A stretch of 64,000 bases of DNA from Leptospira adleri (GCF_002811985.1 NZ_NPDU01000023.1:4472-68471); one strand, 5' to 3'. Shown: positions 28,023-44,470, counted from the stretch's first letter. Numbers and translations: made by a program. The notes: generated from the sequence alone by a model not told the origin.

Positions 28023-29453
28023 CTAACTCTGCACCGGGAACTGAATTTGAAATTTGGTTCCCGGTTTTGCGTCTTCCACGCTCAATTCTCCCGAAATTTG
28101 TTTTGTCAGAATTTTTACGAGTTGAAGTCCCAAGGTTTCATGGTCTTGGAAAGAATTTCCCTTCGGAATTCCTTTTCCGTTGTCGCAGATAGTAACCGTA
28201 ATCTTACCTTCGTTTTCCTCGGCACGAATGCTTACCTCTCCGTCCGAACCTTCAACAAACGCGTGTTTGATGGCGTTCGTAACGAGTTCGCACGCGATCA
28301 AACCGAGAGGAATCGCCGTATCCATGTTCAGAATCAACCCTTCCGCCGCGATCACGTGATGCACTTTCGAGTCTACGCCGTAGAGATTCCAAAGATTCTG
28401 CAAAAGCATACGCAGATAACTTCCGAAATCGACGTGAGAAAGATCGTTCGATTTATAGAGTTCGTTGTGAACCAAGGACATGGAAAAAACCCTGCTCTCG
28501 GTGTCCTTTAACAAACCGTAGAGTTCTTTCGAAGTGAGTTCGCGGGACATCGCGTTGTCCGCCTGCAGATTCAAAAGGGAAACCATGATCTGCATATTGT
28601 TTTTAACCCTGTGATGAATCTCTTGGATCAGGGTATCTTTTTCGGCAAGGGAAGCGAGGATCGATTCCCTATTTTGAACCATCTCGGTAACGTCCGTGAT
28701 CACCGCGAGATCTAAAACCTGATTACGAAAACGGAATTTATAAATCGTAGTTTCGGTGATCATCTCGGTACCGTCTTTTTTTTTATGATAAAAAGACCCT
28801 CCCTTGTTGACGCCGAATTGATACGAAGAGATCTCTTTGCGCAGCCGTTCCGAGTCTTTCGCATCGATTACCTCGAAGATCCGTTTTCCGATCAGCTCGT
28901 TTTCCTCATAACCGTATTTTTCAAGAACCGCCTGATTCACTTCTAAAATTTTAAAAGAATCGTCCTCGAAGAGAAACGCCGGATGAGGATTGTATTGAAA
29001 AAAAAGCCGGTAACGTTCCTCGTTTTCCTGTTCGAAAACGTTTTTCCTTTCGAGTTCTAAAGCGAGACGATTTCGTTCATAGGCAAAAATCAAAGAACGG
29101 CTTAGGGAATAAGAATCGAACTTCCCTTTGTAGACGTAGTCCTGCGCGCCGATCTGAAGCGCATTCACCGTGATTTCCTTGTCTTCGGCGCCGCTGCAGA
29201 TGATGACCGGAATCTGCGGAAATTTATTTTTGATTTCGGAAAGAGCCTCTAAGCCGGCGCGGTCAGGAAGAGAAAGATCCAGAAGAACAAGATCGGGACG
29301 TTCCACGGAAATCAGATCCAAACCGGTCGAAAAATTGATACTTCTACTGACCTGAAAGGAAGGACTTTCCGATTCGCAGAGATATTCCTGAATCAAGCGA
29401 AAGTCCGCGTTCGAATCTTCTATCAAAAGAACTGAAAATGAATCTTTAAACAT
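28023..29453 (-). CDS. Receiver-PAS-HisKA_2 sensor histidine kinase
   Basis: This 476-residue protein begins with a receiver domain (phosphoacceptor D59 in '[10 protein letters not shown]', K109 in 'YVYKGKFD'). A PAS domain (about 145-260) and a HisKA_2 dimerisation domain follow ('[19 protein letters not shown]', H280/H281). It ends with a HATPase domain ('[11 protein letters not shown]', 'DNGKGIPKG', 'LGLQLVKIL'). No membrane segment is present, so it is cytoplasmic. The receiver at the N-terminus suggests input from another kinase, plausibly the one encoded 29 bases upstream. Confidence 0.94.
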   Translation of the reverse strand: MFKDSFSVLLIEDSNADFRLIQEYLCESESPSFQVSRSINFSTGLDLISVERPDLVLLDLSLPDRAGLEALSEIKNKFPQIPVIICSGAEDKEITVNALQIGAQDYVYKGKFDSYSLSRSLIFAYERNRLALELERKNVFEQENEERYRLFFQYNPHPAFLFEDDSFKILEVNQAVLEKYGYEENELIGKRIFEVIDAKDSERLRKEISSYQFGVNKGGSFYHKKKDGTEMITETTIYKFRFRNQVLDLAVITDVTEMVQNRESILASLAEKDTLIQEIHHRVKNNMQIMVSLLNLQADNAMSRELTSKELYGLLKDTESRVFSMSLVHNELYKSNDLSHVDFGSYLRMLLQNLWNLYGVDSKVHHVIAAEGLILNMDTAIPLGLIACELVTNAIKHAFVEGSDGEVSIRAEENEGKITVTICDNGKGIPKGNSFQDHETLGLQLVKILTKQISGELSVEDAKPGTKFQIQFPVQS

Positions 29454-29482
29454 GGAACTCTCTCTCTAAATTCTATTTCTAT

Positions 29483-30643
29483 TTACAAAAGCTCATTCTT
29501 TATATTCGAAGGAAGAAGAATCGTAACCGAAAAACCGACGTTAGGCGCCGTTTCTACTTCCAGACTTCCGCCGTGAAGCTCCACGATCCTCTTACAAAAA
29601 AACAAACCGCTTCCGACGCCTTCCGGATTTTGCGCGTTCGGATAACGATGAAAGAGTTCTATAAAGTAGGGATTTCCTTTGAGATCAACGCCGATCCCTT
29701 CGTCCGAAATCTGAATCCGATGAACTTCGGGAGCGCTTTCGCAAGAAATCGAAACTCTGGCGGGTTGATTTTGTTTTCGAAATTGAATCGAGTTTTGAAT
29801 GAGATTAAAAAAGACTTCACGAAGGAGCGATTCGTTCCCCGGTATTTCGGGGAAGTCGCCCTTCCACTCCACTTTCAAATCCGAAGTCTCGATTTCTTTT
29901 TTCAAATCGAAAATACTTTCTTCGATCGTTCGTTTTAGGGAAATTCTCCGAAAGAAATTTCTTTCCTTTTCGATTCTTACAAAAGAAAGAAGCGAATTGA
30001 TCCGATTCCAAAGCCGATCCGCCGCTCCAAGACTGATCCCTAAAAATTCCTTTCCATTCGGACTGAGTTCCGAAGAGGAACGTTTCTCCAGAAGTTTCAG
30101 AAACGAAGTCAGATTGCGGATCGGCTCCTGAAGATCGTGATAGATCCTGGAAACGACCGCGCTCAATTCCTTTTCCTTTTTACTGGAAGAATCTTCTTGC
30201 AAGAATTCTAATATTTCTAAAAGCAAAACTTCCGAGGAATCGATCCGAATTCGGGTCAAAGCGGCTTTGTATTCTTTTTTTTCCCCGAGCCGGTTTCGAA
30301 CCCGCTCCGAAAATAAAATCGGTTTTCCTAATTTAGAATTTCTGAATTCTTCCAAAAGAGATTCGTTTTGAATTTCAAAAACTTGATCCGGAGATTTTCC
30401 CTTGCAATTTTCTTTCTCTGCTTCCCCGCAGAGGCTCGCAAAGGAATCATTGCAATCTATAATTTGCAAACTATTGTCCAAAATTCCGATCGGAGCATGG
30501 ATCTGGGACAGAATGGAAAACACAGGCTCAGTCAAGAATGCAATTCCTTCGGTTAGAATGATTGTGTTCACGATCCATCCGTTCGCCTCTGGCGAGGATC
30601 CGGCAATCTCAAAGAAATTCCATAGAATTCCTTGAAATACCAA
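29483..30643 (-). CDS. PAS sensor histidine kinase (HisKA-like, phytochrome-kinase type H box)
   Basis: This 386-residue cytoplasmic kinase has a PAS-like domain (about 40-150, 'APIGILDNSLQIIDCNDSF'). The H box 'SRIYHDLQEPIRNLTSFL' (H169) is of the HDLxEP type seen in Cph1-like kinases. The HATPase domain carries 'NLIQNSIQFRK', 'DEGIGVD' and 'GSGLFFCKRIVELHGG'. It is directly upstream of and co-directional with the REC-PAS-HisKA_2 kinase, suggesting a phosphorelay. The first 35 residues look unusual and the true start may be further in. Confidence 0.9.
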   Translation of the reverse strand: MVFQGILWNFFEIAGSSPEANGWIVNTIILTEGIAFLTEPVFSILSQIHAPIGILDNSLQIIDCNDSFASLCGEAEKENCKGKSPDQVFEIQNESLLEEFRNSKLGKPILFSERVRNRLGEKKEYKAALTRIRIDSSEVLLLEILEFLQEDSSSKKEKELSAVVSRIYHDLQEPIRNLTSFLKLLEKRSSSELSPNGKEFLGISLGAADRLWNRINSLLSFVRIEKERNFFRRISLKRTIEESIFDLKKEIETSDLKVEWKGDFPEIPGNESLLREVFFNLIQNSIQFRKQNQPARVSISCESAPEVHRIQISDEGIGVDLKGNPYFIELFHRYPNAQNPEGVGSGLFFCKRIVELHGGSLEVETAPNVGFSVTILLPSNIKNELL

Positions 30644-30877
30644 ATCTTTGCCTTAAAAAATGGACGAATCAAAATAAATTGTCAATCCGGGTTTTTTGGT
30701 TTTTTTCTTTTTTCGAATGTGCGAATATTCATTTTTTCGAAATTAGGAACCTCTAAAGCGTAGGAACTAATACAAACGGTTTATAAAGAGATTTCGGAGA
30801 TCCACCATTTCGGAGATCCGCGGACTTCTCTGGGTTTAAATCAGCCTCGGATCAAAGGAAGGAATCCCTGAAGGAAT

Positions 30878-30895
30878 GTAAGAGCTCCTACAAAA
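30878..30895 (+). repeat. Variant of the short intergenic repeat
   Basis: Reads GTAAGAGCTCCTACAAAA, a divergent copy with an AGCTC centre and the same outer arms as the GTRGGA-type element. Confidence 0.4.
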
Positions 30896-31240
30896 AAGAA
30901 CTTCGCATTGGCAAAGGATCGTTTTTTTGATAAAGAAACGTCATCCGACGCTTTCTCAAACACGGTCCTAAAAAACTTGACACTGGACGATTTTCCACGA
31001 GCCAAAGTGACACCCGACGTACCATTTCCAAAGGCGCGCTCCCAATCCAGTGAGGATTGGAATCTTAGTAAAAATCTTTCACAACAACGGACCAACCTCT
31101 ACAAAACGAAAAAACATCGGTTCCAGACATTGGAACCGCTCGGAAACGACACGTTCGTGTTTTTGAAAACGGCTCTCTAAAAAGCGAGGGCTGATTTTGT
31201 TCTGTCCTATAATCGATTTTGCAAAGAAAAAATCCCAAAT

Positions 31241-31258
31241 CGTAGGAACTCTTACAAC
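31241..31258 (+). repeat. Variant of the short intergenic repeat
   Basis: Reads CGTAGGAACTCTTACAAC, close to the reverse complement of the copies at 17656-19764. Confidence 0.45.
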
Positions 31259-31496
31259 AATTCTTCTTGGATCTTCTGACTCTCACACATTTTCCGATGG
31301 ATCCTAAAACTCAGGGCGCTGAAAAGACCTCGTTCACGGAAAATCCGTTCACTCCGACTCATTGTCAGGAATTTTCAAGAAATGGAAGGATGTTTAGAAA
31401 GGAAGGTTTGATTCTTACCTTTTCGTTTTTGAAATGATTGGATATAGAGCGGCTTTTAGGATTTTGAGCGGCTAAGAACCGATTCATTCGATGAGA

Positions 31497-31524
31497 AACA
31501 GGGTGTTTGCAAAAACACCCTGTT
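31497..31524 (-). terminator. Hairpin after the cyclophilin gene, probable terminator
   Basis: AACAGGGTGTTT and AAACACCCTGTT form a perfect 12-bp stem with a GCAA loop, 9 bases after the stop codon of the cyclophilin gene. On the minus strand only a short T tract follows, so it may terminate weakly or protect the 3' end. Confidence 0.6.
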
Positions 31525-31533
31525 GTAAGGAAT

Positions 31534-31992
31534 TTATTCTGCGAAAGTAATCGACTCGATGACCACTGCTTTGGTCGGTTTGTCTTGAAAACCGGTTTCG
31601 GTCTCGGAAATCGTTTCTACGATATCGGTTCCTTCGGTGACTTTCCCAAAGACCGCATGACGATTGTCCAAATAGAAATTATCTCGAACGTTGATAAAAA
31701 ACTGGGATCCTCCGGTATTCGGACCGGCGTTCGCCATCGAAAGCGTGTATTTTTCGTTCTTCAAATCCTTATGAAATTCGTCCTTAATTTTGTATCCGGG
31801 TCCGCCCGTTCCGGTTCCCGACGGACAACCGCCCTGAATCATAAAATTTTTGATAACTCGGTGAAATGTAAGACCATTGTAAAATCCTTCTTTCGCGAGT
31901 TTGATAAAATTCCCCGCAGTGATCGGAGCGCGTTCTTCATCGAGAAAGACCGAAAAATTTCCAAAATTCGTCTTAAATACCGCAGTTGCCAT
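31534..31992 (-). CDS. Cyclophilin-type peptidyl-prolyl cis-trans isomerase
   Basis: This 152-residue single-domain cyclophilin (PpiB-like) shows '[34 protein letters not shown]', cut here into its parts: the 'FHRVI' active-site arginine, '[13 protein letters not shown]', '[17 protein letters not shown]' and '[10 protein letters not shown]'. No signal peptide is present, so it is cytoplasmic and accelerates proline isomerisation during folding. AGAGGA precedes the start codon. It is divergent from the nucleotide cyclase. Confidence 0.96.
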   Translation of the reverse strand: MATAVFKTNFGNFSVFLDEERAPITAGNFIKLAKEGFYNGLTFHRVIKNFMIQGGCPSGTGTGGPGYKIKDEFHKDLKNEKYTLSMANAGPNTGGSQFFINVRDNFYLDNRHAVFGKVTEGTDIVETISETETGFQDKPTKAVVIESITFAE

Positions 31993-32130
31993 AACAGTTT
32001 ATCCTCTGTTTTAAGAATTCATCTCCACTTTCCGAAACTATATCATAGCAGAAAGCGATTTCTTGCGAAAAACGAACAAAAACGTAGTTTTCATGGCTTA
32101 TATTAGAGAAGAGGAAAAATCCGGTTAAAA

Positions 32131-32162
32131 TAGAATATTCCTCCCGGAGGAATCATTTTTTT
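32131..32162 (+). promoter_or_regulatory. Promoter-proximal dyad before the cyclase gene
   Basis: A -10-like TAGAAT (32131-32136) is immediately followed by the perfect dyad ATTCCTCC-C-GGAGGAAT (32137-32153) and then a run of seven T. It lies 32 bases before the ATG at 32185. It could be an operator over the transcription start, or a leader terminator, because stem plus T-run has that shape. Confidence 0.4.
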
Positions 32163-32184
32163 CTGGAATAGAGAACCGTCATTC

Positions 32185-37142
<4,958 letters not shown>

Positions 37143-37153
<11 letters not shown>

Positions 37154-38288
37154 AATTTACAAATCGATTTTTCTCTTTTGTATCCTTTATTCCTTTTCCG
37201 TATTCGGAGAAGAGGACGCTCAGTATTTGGAATGGAAATCGGTTCCCGAAGCAAGCGCCTACATGATTGAAATCAAGGACCCGAACGGAAGAATCACCCG
37301 GGAAAAAACGAAATCCACGAAATTCGAAGTCAATCTTCCGCCGGGAATCTACGAACACAGGATCGGCGTTCTCAACAAGTTCGGAAGAGTTTCGGTCTTT
37401 TCGGAATGGAGCGCCTTCGAAGTAATTCTTTCCAGAGCCCCGGTTCTGGACTCCGATTCTTCCGTGAAAGTTCTTCGGGAAAAATTAGGAACTCATCTCA
37501 ATATCAAAGGCGAAAATTTCACCGAAGCGATGAACGTTAGTCTTCTTCTCCCGAGCGGAGAAACCATCAAACCGGAATTCGAATTTATCAACTCGAAAGA
37601 AATTAAACTCAGGGTTGAAAATCTGAACCTGAAAGACGGAAGTTATACCCTTTCTTTGGAAAATCCAAGAAACAAAAGAACGGCAAAGAAGGGATTTCTG
37701 ATCATCGCGGATACGGAAAAACAACTCTCGGAGATGGTCAAACAAAACGAAAAAGAAACACAAGTCGCCTCTACCGGATTGATCCAGTGGGGTCCGGCTG
37801 TGAAATCGGCGCTCCTCCCCGGTTGGGGCCAATCTTCTCAGGAAAAAAAATACAAAAGTTGGATCTTTCCGATTTTGATGGTGGGCGCGATCGCATATTC
37901 CGCTCAGCAGTATGGAGAATACAATTCCAGCCTCGCTGCCTTGGATCAAAGTAAGAATCTAAACCAATCGCTTTTGCTTTTGGACAATCCTACCTTCATT
38001 CCTTTTGCGACTTACAATTACCTCCAAGTTCAATCCGATTACGGAAACGCGGTCTCTCACTACAATTCCTTCAATGTTTCTTTGGGGATCGTCGCCCTTC
38101 TCTACCTCTTAAATGTGTCAGATGCGGCATTTGTGGGTCCGTCTTCCTCCAAAACCGGGTTTCAAGAATCGGACAAATGGATCGTTCCCTTTTTCAAAAC
38201 CGGAACGGCAGACGCAAGAAATGGGACAAAATCTCCCAACGATTTTTTTCCTACCTCTTTTGAATTAGGGATGAAAATATTCTTCTGA
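37143..38288 (+). CDS. Exported protein with Fn3-like and TIG-like domains and DUF5683-type membrane tail
   Basis: This 381-residue protein has a signal peptide (1-22). An Fn3-like module follows ('[21 protein letters not shown]') that resembles the repeats of the preceding FecR protein. Next is a TIG/IPT-like module at about 110-200 ('[21 protein letters not shown]'). The C-terminal region has '[10 protein letters not shown]' and two hydrophobic helices, as in DUF5683 proteins. It overlaps the FecR-like gene by 11 nt. The shared module type and tight coupling suggest the two proteins act together at the envelope. Function is unknown. Confidence 0.82.
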
Positions 38289-38320
38289 ATTGAGGTTATT
38301 ATTTATAGAGCAGGAATTTT

Positions 38321-40711
38321 GTGTATAAAACAATAAGACAGATTCTCCCGAAACTCGGATGGTTTCTCCTAACAATCTCGTTGTTCCTGACTCAAAATTG
38401 CATTCCAAAACCCAATGGAAGCTCCCTCGTGGACACTTCCATATTGGCCAATTTCATTTCCGTATCACAGACTCCGATCGATTTGAAGGTGAAAGTTACC
38501 GGTCTTACCGGCGGAACTCTCGTTTTACAAAGCGACAATTCAGATACACTGGCAATCACCCAAAACGGTACTACGAAATTCTCACAGCAAAAAGCAAAGT
38601 ATTCGGACTATTCGGTCACGGTGGTGAGTCAGCCGAATGTAAGTCCGAGTCCCGCCATCAACTGTTCTATCTCCAATCCTAAAGGCACGTTAGATCCTTT
38701 CTTCGCTTATGTCGAAGTAGTCTGCGCCGCAAAAACATATCCCGTTTCCTTGCAGGTTTACGGAATCTCTTCTTCCGTCGTAGGAAGTCTTCAGGTTCGA
38801 AGCGGGGCCGTGGATCTACTGTCGATTACGACCGACGGCGCTCATACCTTCTCCGCTGAAATCCCGGATCAATCCGGTTATTCCGTTCAGATCATTTCTA
38901 GTCCGCAAGCTCACGTTTGCCAATTTGAAACTCCCCCGCTTCCCGCAGGATTGATCGCGGCGGCTCCCGTAGTGCTCAACGTGAACTGTTTGAGCGTAAC
39001 AAATTCGATTCCTGTGGATCAAACCGTACTTCGTCCTTCGGATTTTATCGATCTTACTTTTTCTAAGAACGTAACAGGTTGCGTCCTCGACGGAGTCAAC
39101 ACTCCGGCCGGAAATCTAAAATTCTTACAAGGTCCAGCCAACATCACTTATCCGGCTTCCAATAAGGTTCGTGTCGGCTCGGGCGGCGCTTGGCCGACCG
39201 GAACCGGACTCTATGTTCGTCTAACGGGTTGTATCGATCCCGGAACCGGAAAATCCTACAACAACGGAACTCCATTCGTTTTTACTTATACGGTCACCAA
39301 CGAGGTGAAATACGTGACACCGACCGGTTTACCCGCGGGCTTGTGCGATACCGTGGCAAACGCTTGTTCTTCGATACGTTACGCGGTGAGCAATTGTTCC
39401 GCGGTTCCTTGTTTCGTTTTGGTTGCCACCGGAACTTATTCGATTTCGGATAACGCAACGGAAAGAATCGATCTCAAAGACGGGGTCAGTCTTTTGGGAG
39501 CGTTCGATTCCGCGTTCACTCAAAGAAACACAAACTCTTTTCCTACGACGATCCAAGACATTTCGCCTTTCGGAAATTGCGGAGCGATCGAAGGAAATAC
39601 CTGCGCGGCGATCTTTATCGGACCTCCTCTCGCAAATTTAACCGCAAACATTTTCGTGAATCAATTTACGATTAAATCGAATCCGAACAACCCTTGGTCA
39701 ACGGGAGTATTTTTAAACGGAGTCAACACGGGAGCCAACCAAGCGATCATCGCGGGTAACGTGATTCAGGGAACCGATTCGGCCAGCGCTTATACCGTGG
39801 GGACGGTTCGTTCCGGAATCGCTGCCTATGGAATCACTCCCAATATCAATATCTCCTACAACTATATCCTGGGCGGATCCGGAAACAGCGCTTCCGCGGG
39901 AATCTATTTAAACAACAGCGTAGGAGTGATATACGCAAACTGGCTGAACGGAAATTCTCACTTAGGCGCGACCGCGGGGGATTTTTCGACCGCGATCTTT
40001 GCTAGAAACCTGACGGCAGCACAGTCTCTGGCAATCACGAATAACGTGATCAATTCCTACCATTTGATCGGAACTCCCGCAGTCACAGCCGTGAATACTT
40101 CTGGAATACGAACCCTAAACGTGAACGCGACAAACATTCATATCATACACAATACTATTTTCGGGGGAATCGGAACAACGGATTCTTTCGGAATCAATTC
40201 TCTCGGATTGGGAATAGAACATAAGATCGCAAACAATCAAATCTTTGCGAATTCAAGCGCGACCAATTCGATTTGTATGAACTTTACTCCCGCCCCCGGC
40301 CCGACCGCGGAAGTAAAAGGAAACAATTTATTCAACTGCACGGTTCTTGCGAAAACTCCTTTGTTCAATTTTGATCTTTCATGTTTAGGAAATCCCGGTC
40401 CTCTCAGAAACGCGGCTTGTACGACCGATATCGCTTCGGGAGCGAACGCGCAAAACTTCAGCGCGGTTCCGTTCTTTCTGCCTGCGACTGGACCATTAAA
40501 CTACTTTCAATTAGGCGGAGGAAGCACTCCGTCTGCGTGCACTTCGGTCTACGGCGGTTTGGATCCTCTCTATGCGCCCTATTTGACGTTGTATCAAAAC
40601 GACAAAAACGGAACCGCTCGGACTCAGAACGTAACTCCCGCTTTCCCGGTTCCATTGGGTTCTTTCGGATATTCGATCGGCGCGTATGAGTTCAACGGAG
40701 TCTGCCAATAA
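38321..40711 (+). CDS. Lipoprotein with beta-sandwich repeats and right-handed beta-helix
   Basis: This 796-residue protein starts at a GTG with AGGA five bases upstream. A long signal peptide ends in 'LFLTQNC' (lipobox C27). Two cysteine-containing beta-sandwich repeats of about 90 residues (45-135 and 140-230) are followed by a Big-like module with 'SIPVDQTVLRPSDFIDLTFSKNV'. A long region of parallel beta-helix repeats rich in N, G and I (about 345-700) comes next, as in pectate-lyase-like folds and leptospiral surface lipoproteins. It is 32 bases after the DUF5683 gene. A surface role is inference; no catalytic residues are recognised. Confidence 0.85.
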   Translation: MYKTIRQILPKLGWFLLTISLFLTQNCIPKPNGSSLVDTSILANFISVSQTPIDLKVKVTGLTGGTLVLQSDNSDTLAITQNGTTKFSQQKAKYSDYSVTVVSQPNVSPSPAINCSISNPKGTLDPFFAYVEVVCAAKTYPVSLQVYGISSSVVGSLQVRSGAVDLLSITTDGAHTFSAEIPDQSGYSVQIISSPQAHVCQFETPPLPAGLIAAAPVVLNVNCLSVTNSIPVDQTVLRPSDFIDLTFSKNVTGCVLDGVNTPAGNLKFLQGPANITYPASNKVRVGSGGAWPTGTGLYVRLTGCIDPGTGKSYNNGTPFVFTYTVTNEVKYVTPTGLPAGLCDTVANACSSIRYAVSNCSAVPCFVLVATGTYSISDNATERIDLKDGVSLLGAFDSAFTQRNTNSFPTTIQDISPFGNCGAIEGNTCAAIFIGPPLANLTANIFVNQFTIKSNPNNPWSTGVFLNGVNTGANQAIIAGNVIQGTDSASAYTVGTVRSGIAAYGITPNINISYNYILGGSGNSASAGIYLNNSVGVIYANWLNGNSHLGATAGDFSTAIFARNLTAAQSLAITNNVINSYHLIGTPAVTAVNTSGIRTLNVNATNIHIIHNTIFGGIGTTDSFGINSLGLGIEHKIANNQIFANSSATNSICMNFTPAPGPTAEVKGNNLFNCTVLAKTPLFNFDLSCLGNPGPLRNAACTTDIASGANAQNFSAVPFFLPATGPLNYFQLGGGSTPSACTSVYGGLDPLYAPYLTLYQNDKNGTARTQNVTPAFPVPLGSFGYSIGAYEFNGVCQ

Positions 40712-40719
40712 AATTTGAA

Positions 40720-40734
40720 TGTGGGAACTACTAT
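40720..40734 (+). repeat. Variant of the short intergenic repeat
   Basis: Reads TGTGGGAACTACTAT. It is the left arm and centre of the element, 9 bases after the stop codon at 40711. The following 76 bases hold nothing else recognised. Confidence 0.4.
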
Positions 40735-40795
40735 AAGAATTTAACGGCGAATCCGTTTGTGGAAAAGTGAATCAAAAGTTCAAGAAAGGTAATCC

Positions 40796-40806
40796 GTGGG
40801 AACTCC
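40796..40806 (+). repeat. Variant of the short intergenic repeat
   Basis: Reads GTGGGAACTCC and abuts the long inverted repeat at 40808-40842. Confidence 0.4.
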
Positions 40807-40807
40807 T

Positions 40808-40842
40808 CTTTTTTTAAGAACTTACGGAGTTCTTAAAAAAAG
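40808..40842. terminator. Perfect 15-bp inverted repeat between convergent genes
   Basis: CTTTTTTTAAGAACT and AGTTCTTAAAAAAAG form a perfect stem with a 5-nt loop between the convergent lipoprotein and ABC-F genes. The T tract is inside the 5' arm rather than after the stem, so it is not a textbook intrinsic terminator. A bidirectional 3'-end function is the likeliest reading. Confidence 0.5.
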
Positions 40843-40942
40843 GGATCACTGAATATCTGGCGGCAACTTCTCGGATACTCTAAAAGTATTTCGGATCCTT
40901 TTCCAAAAAGTAAAAACGGCCTACGATTTGGATAAAATCTTT

Positions 40943-42823
40943 CTACATTAAGTTTTGTAGTTCTTCCCAACGCGTTAATTTGTCCGGAAGAATCGAATGA
41001 ATTTCCGTGAGTCGATTGCCGGAAACGACGAGTTCTTCCGGTTTTCCGGTTCCGGATTGAAGAATCTTAGTCAAATCCTGTTCCTCTTTTTCGAGAACCG
41101 CGATCTCCTCTTCCAAGGATTCCAGTTCTTTTTTCTGCTGGAAGTTCAGACCTTTTTTGGAGGATTTTTGCTTTTCGGGTTCGGAATCCTTGACTTCCGT
41201 CTCTGGATTTTTTTTGTCTTTCTGCTTATTTAGATAATTCTTATATTCCAAATATTCGGAATAGTTCCCCGGGAACTTTTCGACCGTTCCATTTCCCTGA
41301 AACACGAAAAGATAATCCACGGTCCTATCCATAAAGTAGCGATCGTGGGAAACCACAAGAATACAACCTCCGTATTCCGAAAGGAATTCCTCCAAAACGG
41401 AAAGTGTGCGTATGTCCAAATCGTTTGTGGGTTCGTCGAGGATAAGAAAATTAGGATTGGTCATCAGAATTGAAACGAGATAGAGCCTTCTTTTTTCTCC
41501 GCCGGAAAGGTTTTTGATAAAGTTAGCCTGAAGCCTTCCGTCAAAAAGAAAAAGTTCCAACATGTCGGCGGCGCTCATAATCGAACCGTCGCTCATCTTC
41601 ACGGAAACTCCGCATTCTTTTTTGATATATTCAATTACTCGCATGTCCCCTGAAAGTTCTCGGGAAACTTGATCGAAATAGCCGAAACTCGTATTCATTC
41701 CCACGCTTACGTCTCCTGAATCCGGAGTTTCTCTTCCTGTGATCAAGTTGAGCAATGTGGATTTACCGGCGCCGTTCGGACCTACGATTCCGATTCTTTC
41801 TCCGTTTTTAAACGTATAAGAGAATCCTTTAATCAAAGGCGATTTGTACGACTTCGTAAGATTTTTCAATTCAAGAATTTTTTTACCAAGCCTTCTTCCC
41901 GAAACCGAAAAATCCAAAACGATCTCTTTGCCGGTTTTTTTCCGATTCATCACTTCGAGCGCGCGGTCGGTTCTTCCCTTTTGTTTTGTTCCGCGGGCTT
42001 TCGGTTGTCTTCGCAACCATTCCAATTCTTTTTTGATAAATCGTTTTTCTTTGTGTTCCGTTTTTTCTTTTACGATTTCGGCTTCGGCTTTTTTTTCGAG
42101 ATAGAAACCGAAGTTTCCGGGAAAGGATAATAAATTTCCATTCTCAAGTTCGATGATTCGATCCGTCACTTCTTCCAAAAAATAACGATCGTGAGTCACG
42201 AGTAGAACCGCCTTTTTGGTTTCGGTTAGATAATCCTGGAGCCAGACGATTGTGTCGACGTCCAAGTGGTTTGTGGGTTCGTCCAATACGAGAAGATTGG
42301 ATTCTTCCATAAGAGTTTGAACGAGCGCGACTTTTTTGAGCATTCCTCCGGAAAGAGAATTCATCTTTAGGGAAAGATCTGGAAGATCCAATTCTTTCAA
42401 AAGGGAACGAAACCAAGCCTCGAGTTCCCAGGCGCCGAGTCGATCCATCTCCTGCATGATTTTTTCGTATTCTTTTTCGATCTCCGGATCTCCGGAGCCA
42501 AGTTTTTCACAAAGGTTTTCGTAAGTTCGAATCGTACCGAGGATCGGACTTTTACTGGAAAAGATATGTTCTAAGATCGTATGTTCGGCGTCGTAAACGG
42601 GAGATTGGGAAAGAACCGCGATCTGCAGAATCTTATTTTTAAGAATTTGTCCCGAGTCGGGAACGTCCAATCCGGCGAGCATTTTGAGAAGAGTAGATTT
42701 TCCGGAACCGTTGATTCCGAGAATCCCGATCTTCTCGCCTTCGTTGATGCCGAAACTGATTTGATTAAAAAGGACTTTATCGCCGATCTCTTTCGAGATC
42801 TTATCTACGGAAATTAAATTCAT
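40943..42823 (-). CDS. uup: ABC-F family ATPase, Uup type
   Basis: This 626-residue soluble protein has two ABC ATPase domains. The first shows 'GINGSGKSTLLKMLAG', 'LSGGMLKKVAL' and 'VLDEPTNHLD'. The second shows 'GPNGAGKSTLLNLITG', 'LSGGEKRRLYLV' and 'ILDEPTNDLD'. They are separated by the basic ABC-F linker with 'RRQPKARGTKQKGRTDRA'. A C-terminal coiled coil (about 545-626) is characteristic of Uup. There are no membrane segments, so it is not a transporter. ABC-F proteins act on ribosomes, and Uup also affects DNA branch processing. The symbol rests on the C-terminal domain and length. Confidence 0.9.
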   Translation of the reverse strand: MNLISVDKISKEIGDKVLFNQISFGINEGEKIGILGINGSGKSTLLKMLAGLDVPDSGQILKNKILQIAVLSQSPVYDAEHTILEHIFSSKSPILGTIRTYENLCEKLGSGDPEIEKEYEKIMQEMDRLGAWELEAWFRSLLKELDLPDLSLKMNSLSGGMLKKVALVQTLMEESNLLVLDEPTNHLDVDTIVWLQDYLTETKKAVLLVTHDRYFLEEVTDRIIELENGNLLSFPGNFGFYLEKKAEAEIVKEKTEHKEKRFIKKELEWLRRQPKARGTKQKGRTDRALEVMNRKKTGKEIVLDFSVSGRRLGKKILELKNLTKSYKSPLIKGFSYTFKNGERIGIVGPNGAGKSTLLNLITGRETPDSGDVSVGMNTSFGYFDQVSRELSGDMRVIEYIKKECGVSVKMSDGSIMSAADMLELFLFDGRLQANFIKNLSGGEKRRLYLVSILMTNPNFLILDEPTNDLDIRTLSVLEEFLSEYGGCILVVSHDRYFMDRTVDYLFVFQGNGTVEKFPGNYSEYLEYKNYLNKQKDKKNPETEVKDSEPEKQKSSKKGLNFQQKKELESLEEEIAVLEKEEQDLTKILQSGTGKPEELVVSGNRLTEIHSILPDKLTRWEELQNLM

Positions 42824-42869
42824 GGGACAGTTGCAGAGTCCCTATCGAAGCGCAAGAGGACAAGTGTTT

Positions 42870-44282
<1,413 letters not shown>

Positions 44283-44470
44283 GATTCCGTTCTTATCAGG
44301 CAACTTACTTTTCAGAGTGAGAGACGTCAACCAAACGCAAACGGAGATCCCCTCTCGTATTATCAAACAGAATGAAATTCAACCCGAAAGAAAAAAGAAG
44401 TTCGTAATTTAAGAATATGGAAAAATCGATCGATTCTCAAAAAAAATGAGGCTGTGAAGGATGGTATATT

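Larger units (their letters stand above)
30644..31496. other. Long gene-poor region with repeats
   Basis: About 850 bases without a credible gene. It contains variants of the short GTAGGAACTC element (30878-30898 and 31241-31258), a 16-base-period direct repeat of ATTTCGGAGATCC (30791-30803 and 30807-30819) and a small hairpin CCAATCC/GGATTGG (31042-31060). Short open frames on both strands overlap these repeats and lack ribosome sites. No RNA gene was recognised. Confidence 0.6.

Noticed and set aside
30841..31180. Small open frames on both strands in the gene-poor gap
   Set aside because: They overlap the short repeat elements and lack ribosome sites.
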